NCBI GenBank assembly: GCA_900315975.1
Contig: ONBA01000017.1
Coordinates: 1 to 52,049 of the forward strand
Reading direction: 5' to 3'
Source: an uncultured Ruminococcus sp.
GTDB lineage: Bacteria > Bacillota_A > Clostridia > Oscillospirales > Ruminococcaceae
Length of the DNA: 52,049 nucleotides
Position numbers and translations under genes: made by a program. Below, piece after piece: positions 32,152 to 40,980 of this stretch (positions are counted from its first letter, which is position 1; the number at the start of each line of letters is the position of its first letter). The notes under the pieces are model-generated. The model worked only from the letters and a program-made list of their open reading frames with translations. It had not been told where the DNA came from and did not search any database.

Positions 32152-35100
32152 TTAGTCCTGACCGTAGAGAGTTGTAAGACGTGTAAGGTAATCGTAACGA
32201 TCCTTAGCGTTTGCAACAGCAGCGTCGAAGAGCTTCTCTGCTCTCTCAGGGTTAGAGCGAGCGAGTGAGTTGTAACGAACCTCACCCATGAGGAAGTTCT
32301 TGTACTCGTCAACGTTAGGAGCCTTAGAATCGAGAATGAACGGATTCTTGCCCTCTTCCTTGAGAGTAGGATTATATCTGTAGAGGTGCCAGTAACCAGC
32401 CTCAACAGCCTTCTTCTCCTCAGCCTGAGCAGTAGCCATACCAGTCTTGATACCGTGGTTGATACAAGGAGCGTAGCAGATAACGATTGAAGGACCGTCA
32501 TAAGCCTCAGCCTCTGCGAATGCCTTGATACACTGGTTCATGTTAGCGCCCATAGCAACGTGAGCAACGTAAACGTAGCCGTAGCTCATAGCGATACCAG
32601 CGAGGTCCTTCTTCTTAACGACCTTACCAGCAGCAGCGAACTGAGCGATAGCACCTGTAGGAGTAGACTTAGAAGCCTGTCCACCTGTATTTGAGTAAAC
32701 CTCAGTATCGAATACGAGGATATTAACGTTCTTGCCCTGAGCGATTACATGGTCGAGACCGCCGAAGCCGATATCGTAAGCCCAACCGTCACCGCCGAAG
32801 ATCCACTGTGACTTCTTAGAGAGGTAATCCTTCTCAGCGAGGATAGCCTTAGCCTCATCGCAGCCGCAAGCCTCAAGAGCAGCAACGAGCTTATCTGTAG
32901 CGATGTTGTTAGCAGCACCGTCGTTGTAAGTCTCGAAGTACTCAGCGATAGCAGCCTTAACGTCAGCATTTTCAGCCTTAGCCTCAAGAGCCTTTACCTT
33001 ATCAGTAACTCTCTTTCTGAGTGTTTCCTGAGCGAGGTACATACCGTAACCGAACTCAGCGTTATCCTCGAAGAGTGAGTTGCTCCAAGCAGGACCTCTG
33101 CCCTTCTTGTTAACTGTGTAAGGAGTTGAAGGAGCGCTGCCACCCCAGATTGAAGAACATCCTGTAGCGTTAGCGATCATCATTCTGTCGCCGAAGAGCT
33201 GAGTAACGAGCTTAGCGTAAGGAGTTTCACCACAACCAGCACAAGCACCTGAGAATTCGAGGAGGGGCTGTCTGAACTGTGAGCCCTTAACTGTCTCAGC
33301 CTTGAACTTAGCAGCAACTTCTTCCTTCTCGTCGATAGTTACGCCGTAGTTGAATACTTCCTGCTGATCCATCTGAGAAGCGATAGGCTCCATAGTAAGA
33401 GCGCTCTCCTTAGCGGGACATACGTTAGCACAAACGCCGCATCCTGTACAATCGAGAGTAGAAACTGTCATAACGAACTTGAGGTCGCCGATAGCGGGCT
33501 TGAAGTCAGCAGACTTAGTCTGAGCAGGAGCCTTAGCGAGCTCATCAGGAGTCATAGCGACAGGTCTGATTACAGCATGAGGACAAACGTAAGCACACTG
33601 GTTACACTGGATACACTTAGAAGCGTCCCATGAAGGAACCTTTACAGCGATACCGCGCTTCTCGAATGCAGCACTGCCCTGCGGGAAAGTACCGTCAGCT
33701 CTGTCAACGAAAGTAGAAACAGGGAGAGAATCACCCTTCTGAGCGTTGCAGGGGATCTGGATATTGTTAACGAAGTCCTGAAGCTCCTTGTTATCGCAAG
33801 TAACAGCAGGCATACCCATCTGAGTATCAGCGCAGTCCTTCCATGAAGCAGGAACATCAACCTTAACGATGTTCTGGTGACCAGCATCGATAGCGTTCCA
33901 GTTCTTTTCAACTACGTCCTGACCCTTCTTGCTGTAAGAAGCCTCAGCAGCAGCCTTCATGTACTTGAGAGCGTCCTCGAAAGGAATGATGTTAGCGAGC
34001 TTGAAGAAAGCAGACTGGAGGATAGTATTGATACGTGTACCCATACCTGTCTCTTCACCGAGCTTAACACCGTTGATGATGTAGAAGTTGATATTATTCT
34101 GAGCGATATATCTCTTAACCTGACCGGGGAGGTTCTTATCGAGTTCCTCAGGAGACCAGATAGTATTGAGGAGGAAAGTACCGCCGGGCTTGATATCAGA
34201 AACCATATCGTACTTGTCGATATAGCTCTGGTTATGACAAGCAACGAAGTCAGCCTTGTTGATGAGGTAAGTAGACTTGATAGGAGTCTTACCGAAACGG
34301 AGGTGAGAGATAGTTACACCGCCGGACTTCTTTGAGTCATAAGCAAAGTAAGCCTGAGCATAGAGGTCAGTGTGGTCACCGATGATCTTGATGGAGTTCT
34401 TGTTAGCACCAACAGTACCGTCAGAACCGAGACCCCAGAACTTACAAGCTGTTGTGCCTGCAGGAGCTGTATCAGGATTCTCATCGAGAGCAAGAGAGAG
34501 GTTAGTAACATCATCATTGATACCGATAGTAAATCTGGGCTTTGTTGTGTTCTTGAATACAGCGATGATCTGAGCCGGAACTGTGTCCTTGGAGCCGAGA
34601 CCGTATCTACCTGTAAATACAGGAACATCATTGAACTTAGTGCCCTTGAGAGCAGCAACTACATCGAGGTAGAGAGGCTCGCCGAGTGAACCGGGCTCCT
34701 TAGTTCTGTCGAGAACAGAGATTCTCTTTACGCTGTCAGGGATAACTTCAACGAGCTTTTCAGCAACGAAAGGTCTGTAGAGGCGAACCTTAACGAGACC
34801 GTACTTGCCGCCGTTAGCGTTGAGGTAATCAATAGTCTCTTCAATGGTCTCATTAACAGAGCCCATAGCAACGATGATGTGCTCAGCGTCAGCAGCACCG
34901 TAGTAGTTGAAGAGCTTGTAATCTGTACCGATGAGGTCATTAATCTTGTTCATGTAGTCCTCAACGATAGAAGGAAGAGCATCATAGTACTTGTTGCAAG
35001 CTTCACGAGCCTGGAAGAACACGTCAGGGTTCTCAGCAGAGCCGCGGAGAACAGGTCTCTCAGGGTGAAGAGCGCGGTCTCTGAATCTCTGAGCAGCGTC

Positions 35101-35697
35101 CTTATCGAGGAGGCTGTAGAGAGTCTCGTCGTCCCAGGTCTCGATCTTCTGGATCTCGTGAGAAGTACGGAAACCGTCGAAGAAGTGGAGGAAAGGAACT
35201 CTGCCCTTGATAGTAGAAAGGTGAGCTACAGCACCGAGGTCCATAACTTCCTGTGCGCTGCCTGAGCAGAGCATAGCGTAACCTGTCTGACGGCAAGCAT
35301 AGATATCGGAGTGGTCACCGAAGATGTTAAGAGCGTGAGAAGAAACGCAGCGAGCAGAAACGTGGATAACGTTAGGAAGAAGCTCACCAGCGATCTTGTA
35401 CATATTAGGGATCATCAGGAGAAGGCCCTGAGAAGCAGTGTATGTAGTTGTGAGTGCGCCAGCAGAGAGCGAACCGTGAACTGTACCAGCTGCACCAGCC
35501 TCTGACTGCATTTCTGCAACAGTAACAGGCTGACCGAAGAGATTCTTCTTGTCCTTAGCGGACCAGCTGTCAGTAACCTCAGCCATAACTGAGGAGGGGG
35601 TGATGGGGTAAATAGCAGCTACATCAGTAAAGGGATATGATACCCAAGCAGCAGCGTTGTTACCATCCATGGTTTTCATTTTTCTTTTGATTGCCAT
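32152..35697 (-). CDS. nifJ: Pyruvate:ferredoxin (flavodoxin) oxidoreductase
   Basis: A single-chain PFOR of 1181 residues, normal length. It oxidises pyruvate and CoA to acetyl-CoA and CO2 and reduces ferredoxin, feeding hydrogenase in fermenting anaerobes. The N-terminal domain has the pyruvate-binding AAIYPITPSSVMAE. Two 4Fe-4S motifs follow (CIQCNQCAYVCPHAV and CTGCGVCANVCPAKE). The C-terminal TPP domain has GCSSIWGGSAPSTPY and GDGWAYDIGFGGLDHV, and the cysteines for the proximal cluster begin at CAGCGE. Codon bias is strong. AGGAGG precedes the ATG, and a good promoter lies at 35786-35814. Confidence 0.98.
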   Translation of the reverse strand: MAIKRKMKTMDGNNAAAWVSYPFTDVAAIYPITPSSVMAEVTDSWSAKDKKNLFGQPVTVAEMQSEAGAAGTVHGSLSAGALTTTYTASQGLLLMIPNMYKIAGELLPNVIHVSARCVSSHALNIFGDHSDIYACRQTGYAMLCSGSAQEVMDLGAVAHLSTIKGRVPFLHFFDGFRTSHEIQKIETWDDETLYSLLDKDAAQRFRDRALHPERPVLRGSAENPDVFFQAREACNKYYDALPSIVEDYMNKINDLIGTDYKLFNYYGAADAEHIIVAMGSVNETIEETIDYLNANGGKYGLVKVRLYRPFVAEKLVEVIPDSVKRISVLDRTKEPGSLGEPLYLDVVAALKGTKFNDVPVFTGRYGLGSKDTVPAQIIAVFKNTTKPRFTIGINDDVTNLSLALDENPDTAPAGTTACKFWGLGSDGTVGANKNSIKIIGDHTDLYAQAYFAYDSKKSGGVTISHLRFGKTPIKSTYLINKADFVACHNQSYIDKYDMVSDIKPGGTFLLNTIWSPEELDKNLPGQVKRYIAQNNINFYIINGVKLGEETGMGTRINTILQSAFFKLANIIPFEDALKYMKAAAEASYSKKGQDVVEKNWNAIDAGHQNIVKVDVPASWKDCADTQMGMPAVTCDNKELQDFVNNIQIPCNAQKGDSLPVSTFVDRADGTFPQGSAAFEKRGIAVKVPSWDASKCIQCNQCAYVCPHAVIRPVAMTPDELAKAPAQTKSADFKPAIGDLKFVMTVSTLDCTGCGVCANVCPAKESALTMEPIASQMDQQEVFNYGVTIDEKEEVAAKFKAETVKGSQFRQPLLEFSGACAGCGETPYAKLVTQLFGDRMMIANATGCSSIWGGSAPSTPYTVNKKGRGPAWSNSLFEDNAEFGYGMYLAQETLRKRVTDKVKALEAKAENADVKAAIAEYFETYNDGAANNIATDKLVAALEACGCDEAKAILAEKDYLSKKSQWIFGGDGWAYDIGFGGLDHVIAQGKNVNILVFDTEVYSNTGGQASKSTPTGAIAQFAAAGKVVKKKDLAGIAMSYGYVYVAHVAMGANMNQCIKAFAEAEAYDGPSIVICYAPCINHGIKTGMATAQAEEKKAVEAGYWHLYRYNPTLKEEGKNPFILDSKAPNVDEYKNFLMGEVRYNSLARSNPERAEKLFDAAVANAKDRYDYLTRLTTLYGQD

Positions 35698-35785
35698 TTG
35701 GAATGACCTCCTGTAAAGATTTTTTCAGGGGTTATGAGCGGTTTAACGTTAAAAATCCGTCAAAGCGCATATAACTTCACTCCAC

Positions 35786-35814
35786 ATTATATCACAAATA
35801 AATATATTTGTAAA
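35786..35814 (-). promoter_or_regulatory. Promoter of nifJ
   Basis: On the minus strand TTTACA, 17 bases, TATAAT with an extended TGA, giving a leader of about 80 nt. Confidence 0.8.
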
Positions 35815-35880
35815 CAACTTTTTTACTGTCCGGGAAATTTAAGTCAGATTAACCAAATCTTGGGTCATTCCTTATCCGAT

Positions 35881-35910
35881 TTGCACAAAGGGAGAGGTGC
35901 AAGGTATACT
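35881..35910. promoter_or_regulatory. TTGCAC-N10-GTGCAA palindrome upstream of nifJ
   Basis: A perfect 6-bp inverted repeat (35881-35886 / 35897-35902) lies about 70 bp upstream of the nifJ -35 box. On the plus strand the left arm also forms a possible -35 (TTGCAC), 18 bases before TATACT (35905-35910). A regulator site or a weak plus-strand promoter are both possible. Confidence 0.4.
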
Positions 35911-35933
35911 ATTATAATATATAAGCGGTGGAC

Positions 35934-36052
35934 AAAAAAATAAACCCGACCAAAGGTCGGGTTTAAAATGAGATAAAACAAAAAATAATGTGTAGAACAA
36001 AAGAAAGGAGACAACAAAACGAGTGATAAATAATTAAGTATTATTTAACACT
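35934..36052 (-). ncRNA. Candidate ~119-nt small RNA with an anti-Shine-Dalgarno motif
   Basis: On the minus strand a consensus promoter (36059-36087) and an intrinsic terminator (stem 35942-35951 / 35955-35964, then TTTATTTTTTT) bound a short U-rich transcript. It has no start codon with a ribosome site. It contains TCTCCTTTC (complement of 36003-36011, GAAAGGAGA), an exact complement of strong ribosome sites of the GAAAGGAGA type. The unit lies between nifJ and the phosphopantetheinyl transferase gene, antisense to neither. Confidence 0.55.
35942..35964 (-). terminator. Terminator of the candidate small RNA
   Basis: AAACCCGACC pairs with GGTCGGGTTT around the loop AAA. On the minus strand it is followed by an A and seven T. 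On the plus strand AAAATGAG follows, so it works only leftward. Confidence 0.8.
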
Positions 36053-36058
36053 ATAGCT

Positions 36059-36087
36059 ATTATAGCGTATTTTCGGTATACAGTCAA
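36059..36087 (-). promoter_or_regulatory. Promoter of the candidate small RNA
   Basis: On the minus strand TTGACT, exactly 17 bases, TATAAT. No protein gene lies downstream on this strand before the terminator. Confidence 0.75.
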
Positions 36088-36192
36088 GAGAAAACGTCAA
36101 AAAAATATTTTTTCGTTCACATTTTTGGCATTTTTACCAATAAACGCATATTATCGTGTTGCAATATGAACAAGGGTCAGCTTTCTAAAATA

Positions 36193-36221
36193 TTGAAAAT
36201 CAGACTATCATATGATATAAT
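36193..36221 (+). promoter_or_regulatory. Promoter of the phosphopantetheinyl transferase gene
   Basis: TTGAAA, 17 bases, TATAAT with an extended TGA. Confidence 0.8.
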
Positions 36222-36254
36222 ATTAATAAAGAAAGGTAGTTGATTATATTGTTG

Positions 36255-36779
36255 ATGATAACACTCTCTCAGGCAGATGACAGAAAAACTCAGCATAAGC
36301 TGGCATATTCTCTGCTGAGGGAATGTCTGAAGCCGTATGGGATAGAATACACCGACGACACTCCCCTGCTGCTTGGCAGACACGGTAAACCGTCGCTTGA
36401 AGAGTACCCGCACATTCACTTCAACCTCTCACATTCGAGTGGCATCGCCGCCTGCGTGGTGTCAGACGCAGAATGCGGAATCGACTGTGAAAACGTAGGA
36501 TTATACCGTCAGAAAGTCGCAGACAGAGTGTGCACCGAGGCTGAAAAAGCAATGCTTGCAGAGGCATCGGGCAAAGAACTTGACCTGTTATTTTTCCGCC
36601 TGTGGACACTGAAAGAAGCCTTTATAAAGGCAATCGGAGTTGGTCTTTCTTACCCGATGAATACAGTTGGATTCAGCTTTGACGGCGACGAAATAGAATG
36701 TACCGAAGACGGCTACACTTTCCGCCAGTACATAATACGCGGCGAATACGTAGTATCGGTGTGTGAAAAGAACAGATAA
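36255..36779 (+). CDS. 4'-phosphopantetheinyl transferase (Sfp-type)
   Basis: A protein of about 174 residues that transfers phosphopantetheine from CoA to carrier-protein serines. Sfp-family motifs: HFNLSHSSG, GIDCEN (metal-binding D and E), and the WTLKEAFIKAIG block with its KEA. It is shorter than Sfp (about 224) at the N-terminus, as in many compact clostridial members. The start is uncertain: ATG 36255 is chosen, but TTG 36249 or 36252 fit the AAAGGTAG ribosome site better in spacing. No synthase gene adjoins, so its partner carrier protein is unknown. Confidence 0.88.
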   Translation: MITLSQADDRKTQHKLAYSLLRECLKPYGIEYTDDTPLLLGRHGKPSLEEYPHIHFNLSHSSGIAACVVSDAECGIDCENVGLYRQKVADRVCTEAEKAMLAEASGKELDLLFFRLWTLKEAFIKAIGVGLSYPMNTVGFSFDGDEIECTEDGYTFRQYIIRGEYVVSVCEKNR

Positions 36780-36853
36780 TATCCGCCTGTTTTATAACTG
36801 CGGAGACATTGCAAAGCAAATTATGAACAAATTGTAAACAATTCTTCCTCTGC

Positions 36854-36882
36854 TTGACTTCTCAATTCAAAAGGACTATACT
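36854..36882 (+). promoter_or_regulatory. Promoter of htpG
   Basis: TTGACT (36854-36859), 17 bases, TATACT (36877-36882), directly followed by a CIRCE operator. Confidence 0.88.
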
Positions 36883-36886
36883 ATAT

Positions 36887-36913
36887 TTAGCACTCAAACA
36901 TAGAGAGTGCTAA
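36887..36913 (+). promoter_or_regulatory. CIRCE operator (HrcA binding site)
   Basis: TTAGCACTC, nine bases, GAGTGCTAA is a perfect match to the CIRCE consensus. It overlaps the expected htpG transcription start, so HrcA should repress htpG until heat shock. Confidence 0.95.
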
Positions 36914-36946
36914 AACTTGCAAATATTTTGTATGGAGATGTTATAA

Positions 36947-38851
36947 ATGAGCACAAAACAGTTTAAAGCAGAGTCCAAACGACTTCTCGAAATGATGATC
37001 CATTCGATCTATACACACAAGGAGATATTCCTGCGTGAGCTTATCTCGAATGCGAGCGACGCAATTGACAAGCTCTATTTCAAGTCACTCACGGACGATA
37101 AGGTCGGACTCAGCAAAGACGATTTTGCTATATGGATAGAGGCCGACAAGGACAACCGCACACTCAAAATCACCGATAACGGCATCGGAATGACAGAGGA
37201 AGAACTCGAAAATAACCTCGGTACTATCGCAAACAGCGGCTCATTCAAGTTCAAGAACGAGAACAAGCTTGAAGAGGACAACCAGATAATCGGACAGTTC
37301 GGTGTAGGCTTCTACTCAGCATTCATGGTTGCTAAAAAGGTTACCGTAATCTCTAAGGCATACGGCAGTGACAAGGCATTCCGCTGGGAGAGCGAGGGTG
37401 TAGACGGCTACACTATCACCGAGGACGACAAGGACACAGTCGGAACAGTAATAATCCTCGAACTCCTTGACGATACCGACGATGAGAAATACGGCGAATT
37501 CCTTGACGAGTACCGCATCAAGGGACTTGTCAAGAAGTACTCCGACTATATCCGTTTCCCTGTCAAGATGGAAGTAACCCACAGCCGTCCCAAGGAGCAG
37601 TCAGAAGAGGACAAGGAAGCTAAAAAGCCGCTTGAATACGAGGATTACGTTGAAGTCGAGACTCTCAACAGCATGACTCCCCTGTGGAAGAAGAGCAAGT
37701 CCGAGCTTAAAGAAGAGGACTACAAGCACTTCTACACCGAGAAATTCTTCGATTACAACGAGCCGCTCAAGTACTTACACGTCAAGAATGAGGGAGTGCC
37801 AAGCTACAATGCACTTCTCTATATACCGTCAAAAGCACCTTTCGACTACTACTCAAAGGAGTACGAGAAGGGACTCCAGCTCTACTCAAACGGTGTGCTC
37901 ATCATGGACAAGTGCGCTGACCTGCTCCCCGACTATTTCAGCTTTGTAAAGGGACTTGTAGACAGTGAAGACCTGTCACTCAATATTTCTCGTGAGATGC
38001 TCCAGCACGACCGTCAGCTCAAGGTGATAGCAAAGAGCATCGAAAAAACTATCAACAGTGAACTGAAAAAGATGCTGAAAAACGAGCGTGAAAAGTATGA
38101 GGAATTCTGGAAAGCATTCGGAATGCAGATGAAGTACGGTGTATACGCTGACTACGGCATGAACAAAGAAAAGCTTCAGGATCTCATTCTCTTCTCATCG
38201 TCAAACGACCACAAGCTCGTAACACTTGACGAATACGTAACAGGAATGCGCGAGGAGCAGAAGTACATCTATTACGCAACCGGTGAAAGCATAGCAAGAA
38301 TCGAACAGCTTCCGCAGACTGAGCTTGTAAAGGACAACGGCTTTGAAATACTCTACCTCACCGACAGTGTAGACGAATTCGCAATAAAGATTATCGGCAA
38401 ATACAAAGACAAGGAATTCAAGAACGTATCCGCAGACGACCTCGGACTCGAAACTCCTGAAAAGAAAGAGGAGCTGAAAGCCAAGGAAGAAGAGAGTGCA
38501 GATATGCTTGAAGAGCTTAAGAATGCACTTGACGGCAAGGTAACAAAGGTAGCACTTTCACAGCGTCTCAAATCCCACCCTGTATGCCTTACAAGCGAGG
38601 GCGAGATAACACTTGAAATGGAGAAGGTACTCAATTCCCTTCCTAACGACCAGCAGGTACACGCACAGCGCGTACTCGAAATAAACCCCGATCACGAGAT
38701 ATTCACCAAGCTCAAGGACATCAGCACATCAGGCGACAAGGACAAGCTTGCAAAATACGCAAAACTGCTCTATACACAGGCACTTCTCATCGAAGGTATG
38801 CCTATCGACAACCCCGTAGAATTCTCAAATCTTATCTGCGAATTAATGTAA
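36947..38851 (+). CDS. htpG: Chaperone HtpG (Hsp90)
   Basis: A 634-residue bacterial Hsp90. The N-terminal GHKL ATPase has [21 protein letters not shown] and [14 protein letters not shown]. The middle domain follows from about residue 230, with the catalytic-loop arginine in LNISREMLQ. The C-terminal dimerisation domain closes it (about 510-634). GGAG lies ten bases before the ATG. Expression is predicted to be under HrcA through the CIRCE element upstream. Confidence 0.97.
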   Translation: MSTKQFKAESKRLLEMMIHSIYTHKEIFLRELISNASDAIDKLYFKSLTDDKVGLSKDDFAIWIEADKDNRTLKITDNGIGMTEEELENNLGTIANSGSFKFKNENKLEEDNQIIGQFGVGFYSAFMVAKKVTVISKAYGSDKAFRWESEGVDGYTITEDDKDTVGTVIILELLDDTDDEKYGEFLDEYRIKGLVKKYSDYIRFPVKMEVTHSRPKEQSEEDKEAKKPLEYEDYVEVETLNSMTPLWKKSKSELKEEDYKHFYTEKFFDYNEPLKYLHVKNEGVPSYNALLYIPSKAPFDYYSKEYEKGLQLYSNGVLIMDKCADLLPDYFSFVKGLVDSEDLSLNISREMLQHDRQLKVIAKSIEKTINSELKKMLKNEREKYEEFWKAFGMQMKYGVYADYGMNKEKLQDLILFSSSNDHKLVTLDEYVTGMREEQKYIYYATGESIARIEQLPQTELVKDNGFEILYLTDSVDEFAIKIIGKYKDKEFKNVSADDLGLETPEKKEELKAKEEESADMLEELKNALDGKVTKVALSQRLKSHPVCLTSEGEITLEMEKVLNSLPNDQQVHAQRVLEINPDHEIFTKLKDISTSGDKDKLAKYAKLLYTQALLIEGMPIDNPVEFSNLICELM

Positions 38852-38856
38852 AAAAT

Positions 38857-38890
38857 AAATCAAGCGGCACCATACGGTGCCGCTTGATTT
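38857..38890. terminator. Bidirectional terminator between htpG and the GGDEF-EAL gene
   Basis: A perfect 15-bp stem (38857-38871 with 38876-38890) and loop ATAC. The stop codon of the convergent gene lies at the edge of the stem. Confidence 0.9.
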
Positions 38891-40631
38891 ATTTAACAGA
38901 ATTGACGACAAGTTCTTCCGCCGCTTCGGGAGCCATAGGACGTCCCCAGATGAAGCCCTGAATGAAGTCACAGCCGATATCACGGAGAGTATCAAGCTGG
39001 TCGTCCTCTTCGACACCCTCGGAAATGACCTTGAAGTTCATGATATGACCTATCGAAATGATAGCGGCAACGTACTGTTTTGACGAATCGTTAGTATTCA
39101 TCTTATCAATGAACGACTTGTCGATTTTAAGCAGATTAGCCGGGAACTTGTTAAGGTAGCTGAGAGAAGAGTAACCGGTACCGAAGTCATCGATAGCGAT
39201 TTTGATACCCATTTCCTTTATACCGTTAATGCACTGCAAAGCCTTTTCAGCGGAGTCTATCATAACCGACTCAGTAATCTCTATTTCTATCTGTCCGGCA
39301 GGAATACCGCAGGTATCGAGTATCTCCCGCACCTCATCGAGGAAGTCATTTTTCATGAGGTGTCTTACCGAGACATTGACACTAAGAGTAATATCAGTGC
39401 CGGTTTTTTTGATAAGTTCACCGAAGAACATAGCAGAATTTCTGAACACGCTGAGGTCGACCTTGTCAATGAGACCGACTTTTTCAGCAACAGGTATAAA
39501 CTCGCCGGGACTGATAACAGTACCGTCCGAATCCTTCATACGAGCGAGAGCCTCGAAACCGCGAAGTTTATGGGAAAGGTCATACTGTGGCTGGAGGTTG
39601 AAATAGATAGTATTTTCATCGAGAGCGTTCCTGATTTTGCGTTCAATTTCGAGAGTACGCTCAATTTTGAGCAAGTCAGTCGAGAAGCGCAGAATATGGT
39701 TACTGCTGTTGGTGCGTTTCACCTCATACATAGCCGCATCAGCATAGGAGAAGACAGAGTCGCTGTTATTGGCATCTTTCGGGTATTCCGCATAGCCGAA
39801 GCTGGCGGAGATGAATAAATCGCAGTTATCGACTGTAATGCGCTTATCGAGGACAGATTCATAGTACTTGACAGCATTAAGAATATCTTCATCTGAGCGG
39901 TAATTGCGAATGATGACAGCAAACTCATCACCGCTCTGCCGCGTAACGAAATCGAGAGTACCTGAAAGACCGGTATCCGCCGCAGTTTTCCAGCGGTTTG
40001 CGACCTCTATGAGCACCTCATTTCCTGCTTCATGTCCCATAGTATCGTTGATACTTTTGAAGTTATTGAGGTCGATAGAGACAACCACGAACTTTTCATT
40101 ACGCTTGACGAGGTCATTTACGAGTTCATTGCAGGCGAATCTGTTAGGCAGACCGGTAAGGCGGTCGGTAACAGCCTGTTCATTGATACGTTTCTGAAAT
40201 TTTTCGAGTCTCACATTGTTTATGTAGATAATGATAACAGCGATGATAGTGAAAATAGTTGAAACGAGACCCGGCAGACTTGTAAGATTATGTCTTACAA
40301 GAATGCCCATGACAATGGTTGGTATCTGCACAATAAGCACCATCAGCGCAGTATAGAAGCCGAGTTTCCGGTGATAAACGACCATGAAGATTATGCAGAT
40401 ATTAGACAATGCAGAAAAAACGCCTGCAAATGTGTAAACAGCGAGCTGAGTACCCAATATCCTGATGAAAGTATGTGCCCCTGCCGACATACTTGTGACC
40501 ATGGAAGTCAGCAGATAGAGTACAAGCAGAATGAAGTACCAGTAAATCGGCGCTTTTTTCCTGTTTGACAGTTTATCCAGCGTTTTTTCAATATTTTTAA
40601 AGCCGCCGGAATCATTACTTTTCTTTTTCAT
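38889..40631 (-). CDS. Membrane GGDEF-EAL cyclic-di-GMP enzyme
   Basis: A 580-residue protein. Four to five membrane segments occupy about residues 25-150, followed by a GGDEF domain (about 165-325; signature RQSGDEF, where SGDEF usually still cyclises) and an EAL domain (about 335-575). The EAL motifs EALARM, NVSVRHL, EITES, DDFGTGYSS and KIDKSF look complete, so phosphodiesterase activity is likely. No allosteric RxxD inhibition site is seen before SGDEF. The start is ATG 40631, after AAGGGG; an extension to 40673 lacks a ribosome site. Confidence 0.92.
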   Translation of the reverse strand: MKKKSNDSGGFKNIEKTLDKLSNRKKAPIYWYFILLVLYLLTSMVTSMSAGAHTFIRILGTQLAVYTFAGVFSALSNICIIFMVVYHRKLGFYTALMVLIVQIPTIVMGILVRHNLTSLPGLVSTIFTIIAVIIIYINNVRLEKFQKRINEQAVTDRLTGLPNRFACNELVNDLVKRNEKFVVVSIDLNNFKSINDTMGHEAGNEVLIEVANRWKTAADTGLSGTLDFVTRQSGDEFAVIIRNYRSDEDILNAVKYYESVLDKRITVDNCDLFISASFGYAEYPKDANNSDSVFSYADAAMYEVKRTNSSNHILRFSTDLLKIERTLEIERKIRNALDENTIYFNLQPQYDLSHKLRGFEALARMKDSDGTVISPGEFIPVAEKVGLIDKVDLSVFRNSAMFFGELIKKTGTDITLSVNVSVRHLMKNDFLDEVREILDTCGIPAGQIEIEITESVMIDSAEKALQCINGIKEMGIKIAIDDFGTGYSSLSYLNKFPANLLKIDKSFIDKMNTNDSSKQYVAAIISIGHIMNFKVISEGVEEDDQLDTLRDIGCDFIQGFIWGRPMAPEAAEELVVNSVK

Positions 40632-40689
40632 ATTCAAATTCCCCTTAACCAAAGATTTCACGTCCGGAAACACTTATTTATTTAATAAT

Positions 40690-40698
40690 ATTATATCA
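40690..40698 (-). promoter_or_regulatory. Extended -10 promoter of the GGDEF-EAL gene
   Basis: TGA-TATAAT on the minus strand, about 60 bases before the start. No good -35 is present. Confidence 0.45.
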
Positions 40699-40894
40699 TA
40701 ATATCAAATAAAAAATATGTCAGATTCATGAACATACAGTAAACAAAGCGGATATGATTTATAAAAATCGCATGAATTATTGTTTCTTAGGCACAAAAAT
40801 AGTGTTGGTATGTAGATACGCATTCGCAGATTCACTAAAGCCAAGCAAGCAAAATTGTGTAATATGCACTGCCGATTTATTGCATTTTCAGCAC

Positions 40895-40923
40895 TTGCTA
40901 AACGGAAAAAAATGTGGTATAAT
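40895..40923 (+). promoter_or_regulatory. Promoter of metG
   Basis: TTGCTA, 17 bases, TATAAT with an extended TGG, the same layout as the pth promoter. Confidence 0.8.
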
Positions 40924-40980
40924 GTAATAGTCTTTTCCTTTCATCAGGGAAAAGAAAAAATACAGATTGGAGCGATTCAT

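Larger units (their letters stand above)
40632..40980. other. Divergent intergenic region between the GGDEF-EAL gene and metG
   Basis: It holds an extended -10 for the minus-strand gene near 40690 and the metG promoter at 40895. The middle part (about 40720-40890) is AT-rich without a recognisable gene, RNA or hairpin. Confidence 0.5.

Noticed and set aside
40924..40980. T-box riboswitch before metG
   Set aside because: The leader from the promoter to the start is only about 50 nt, too short, and no T-box sequence is visible.
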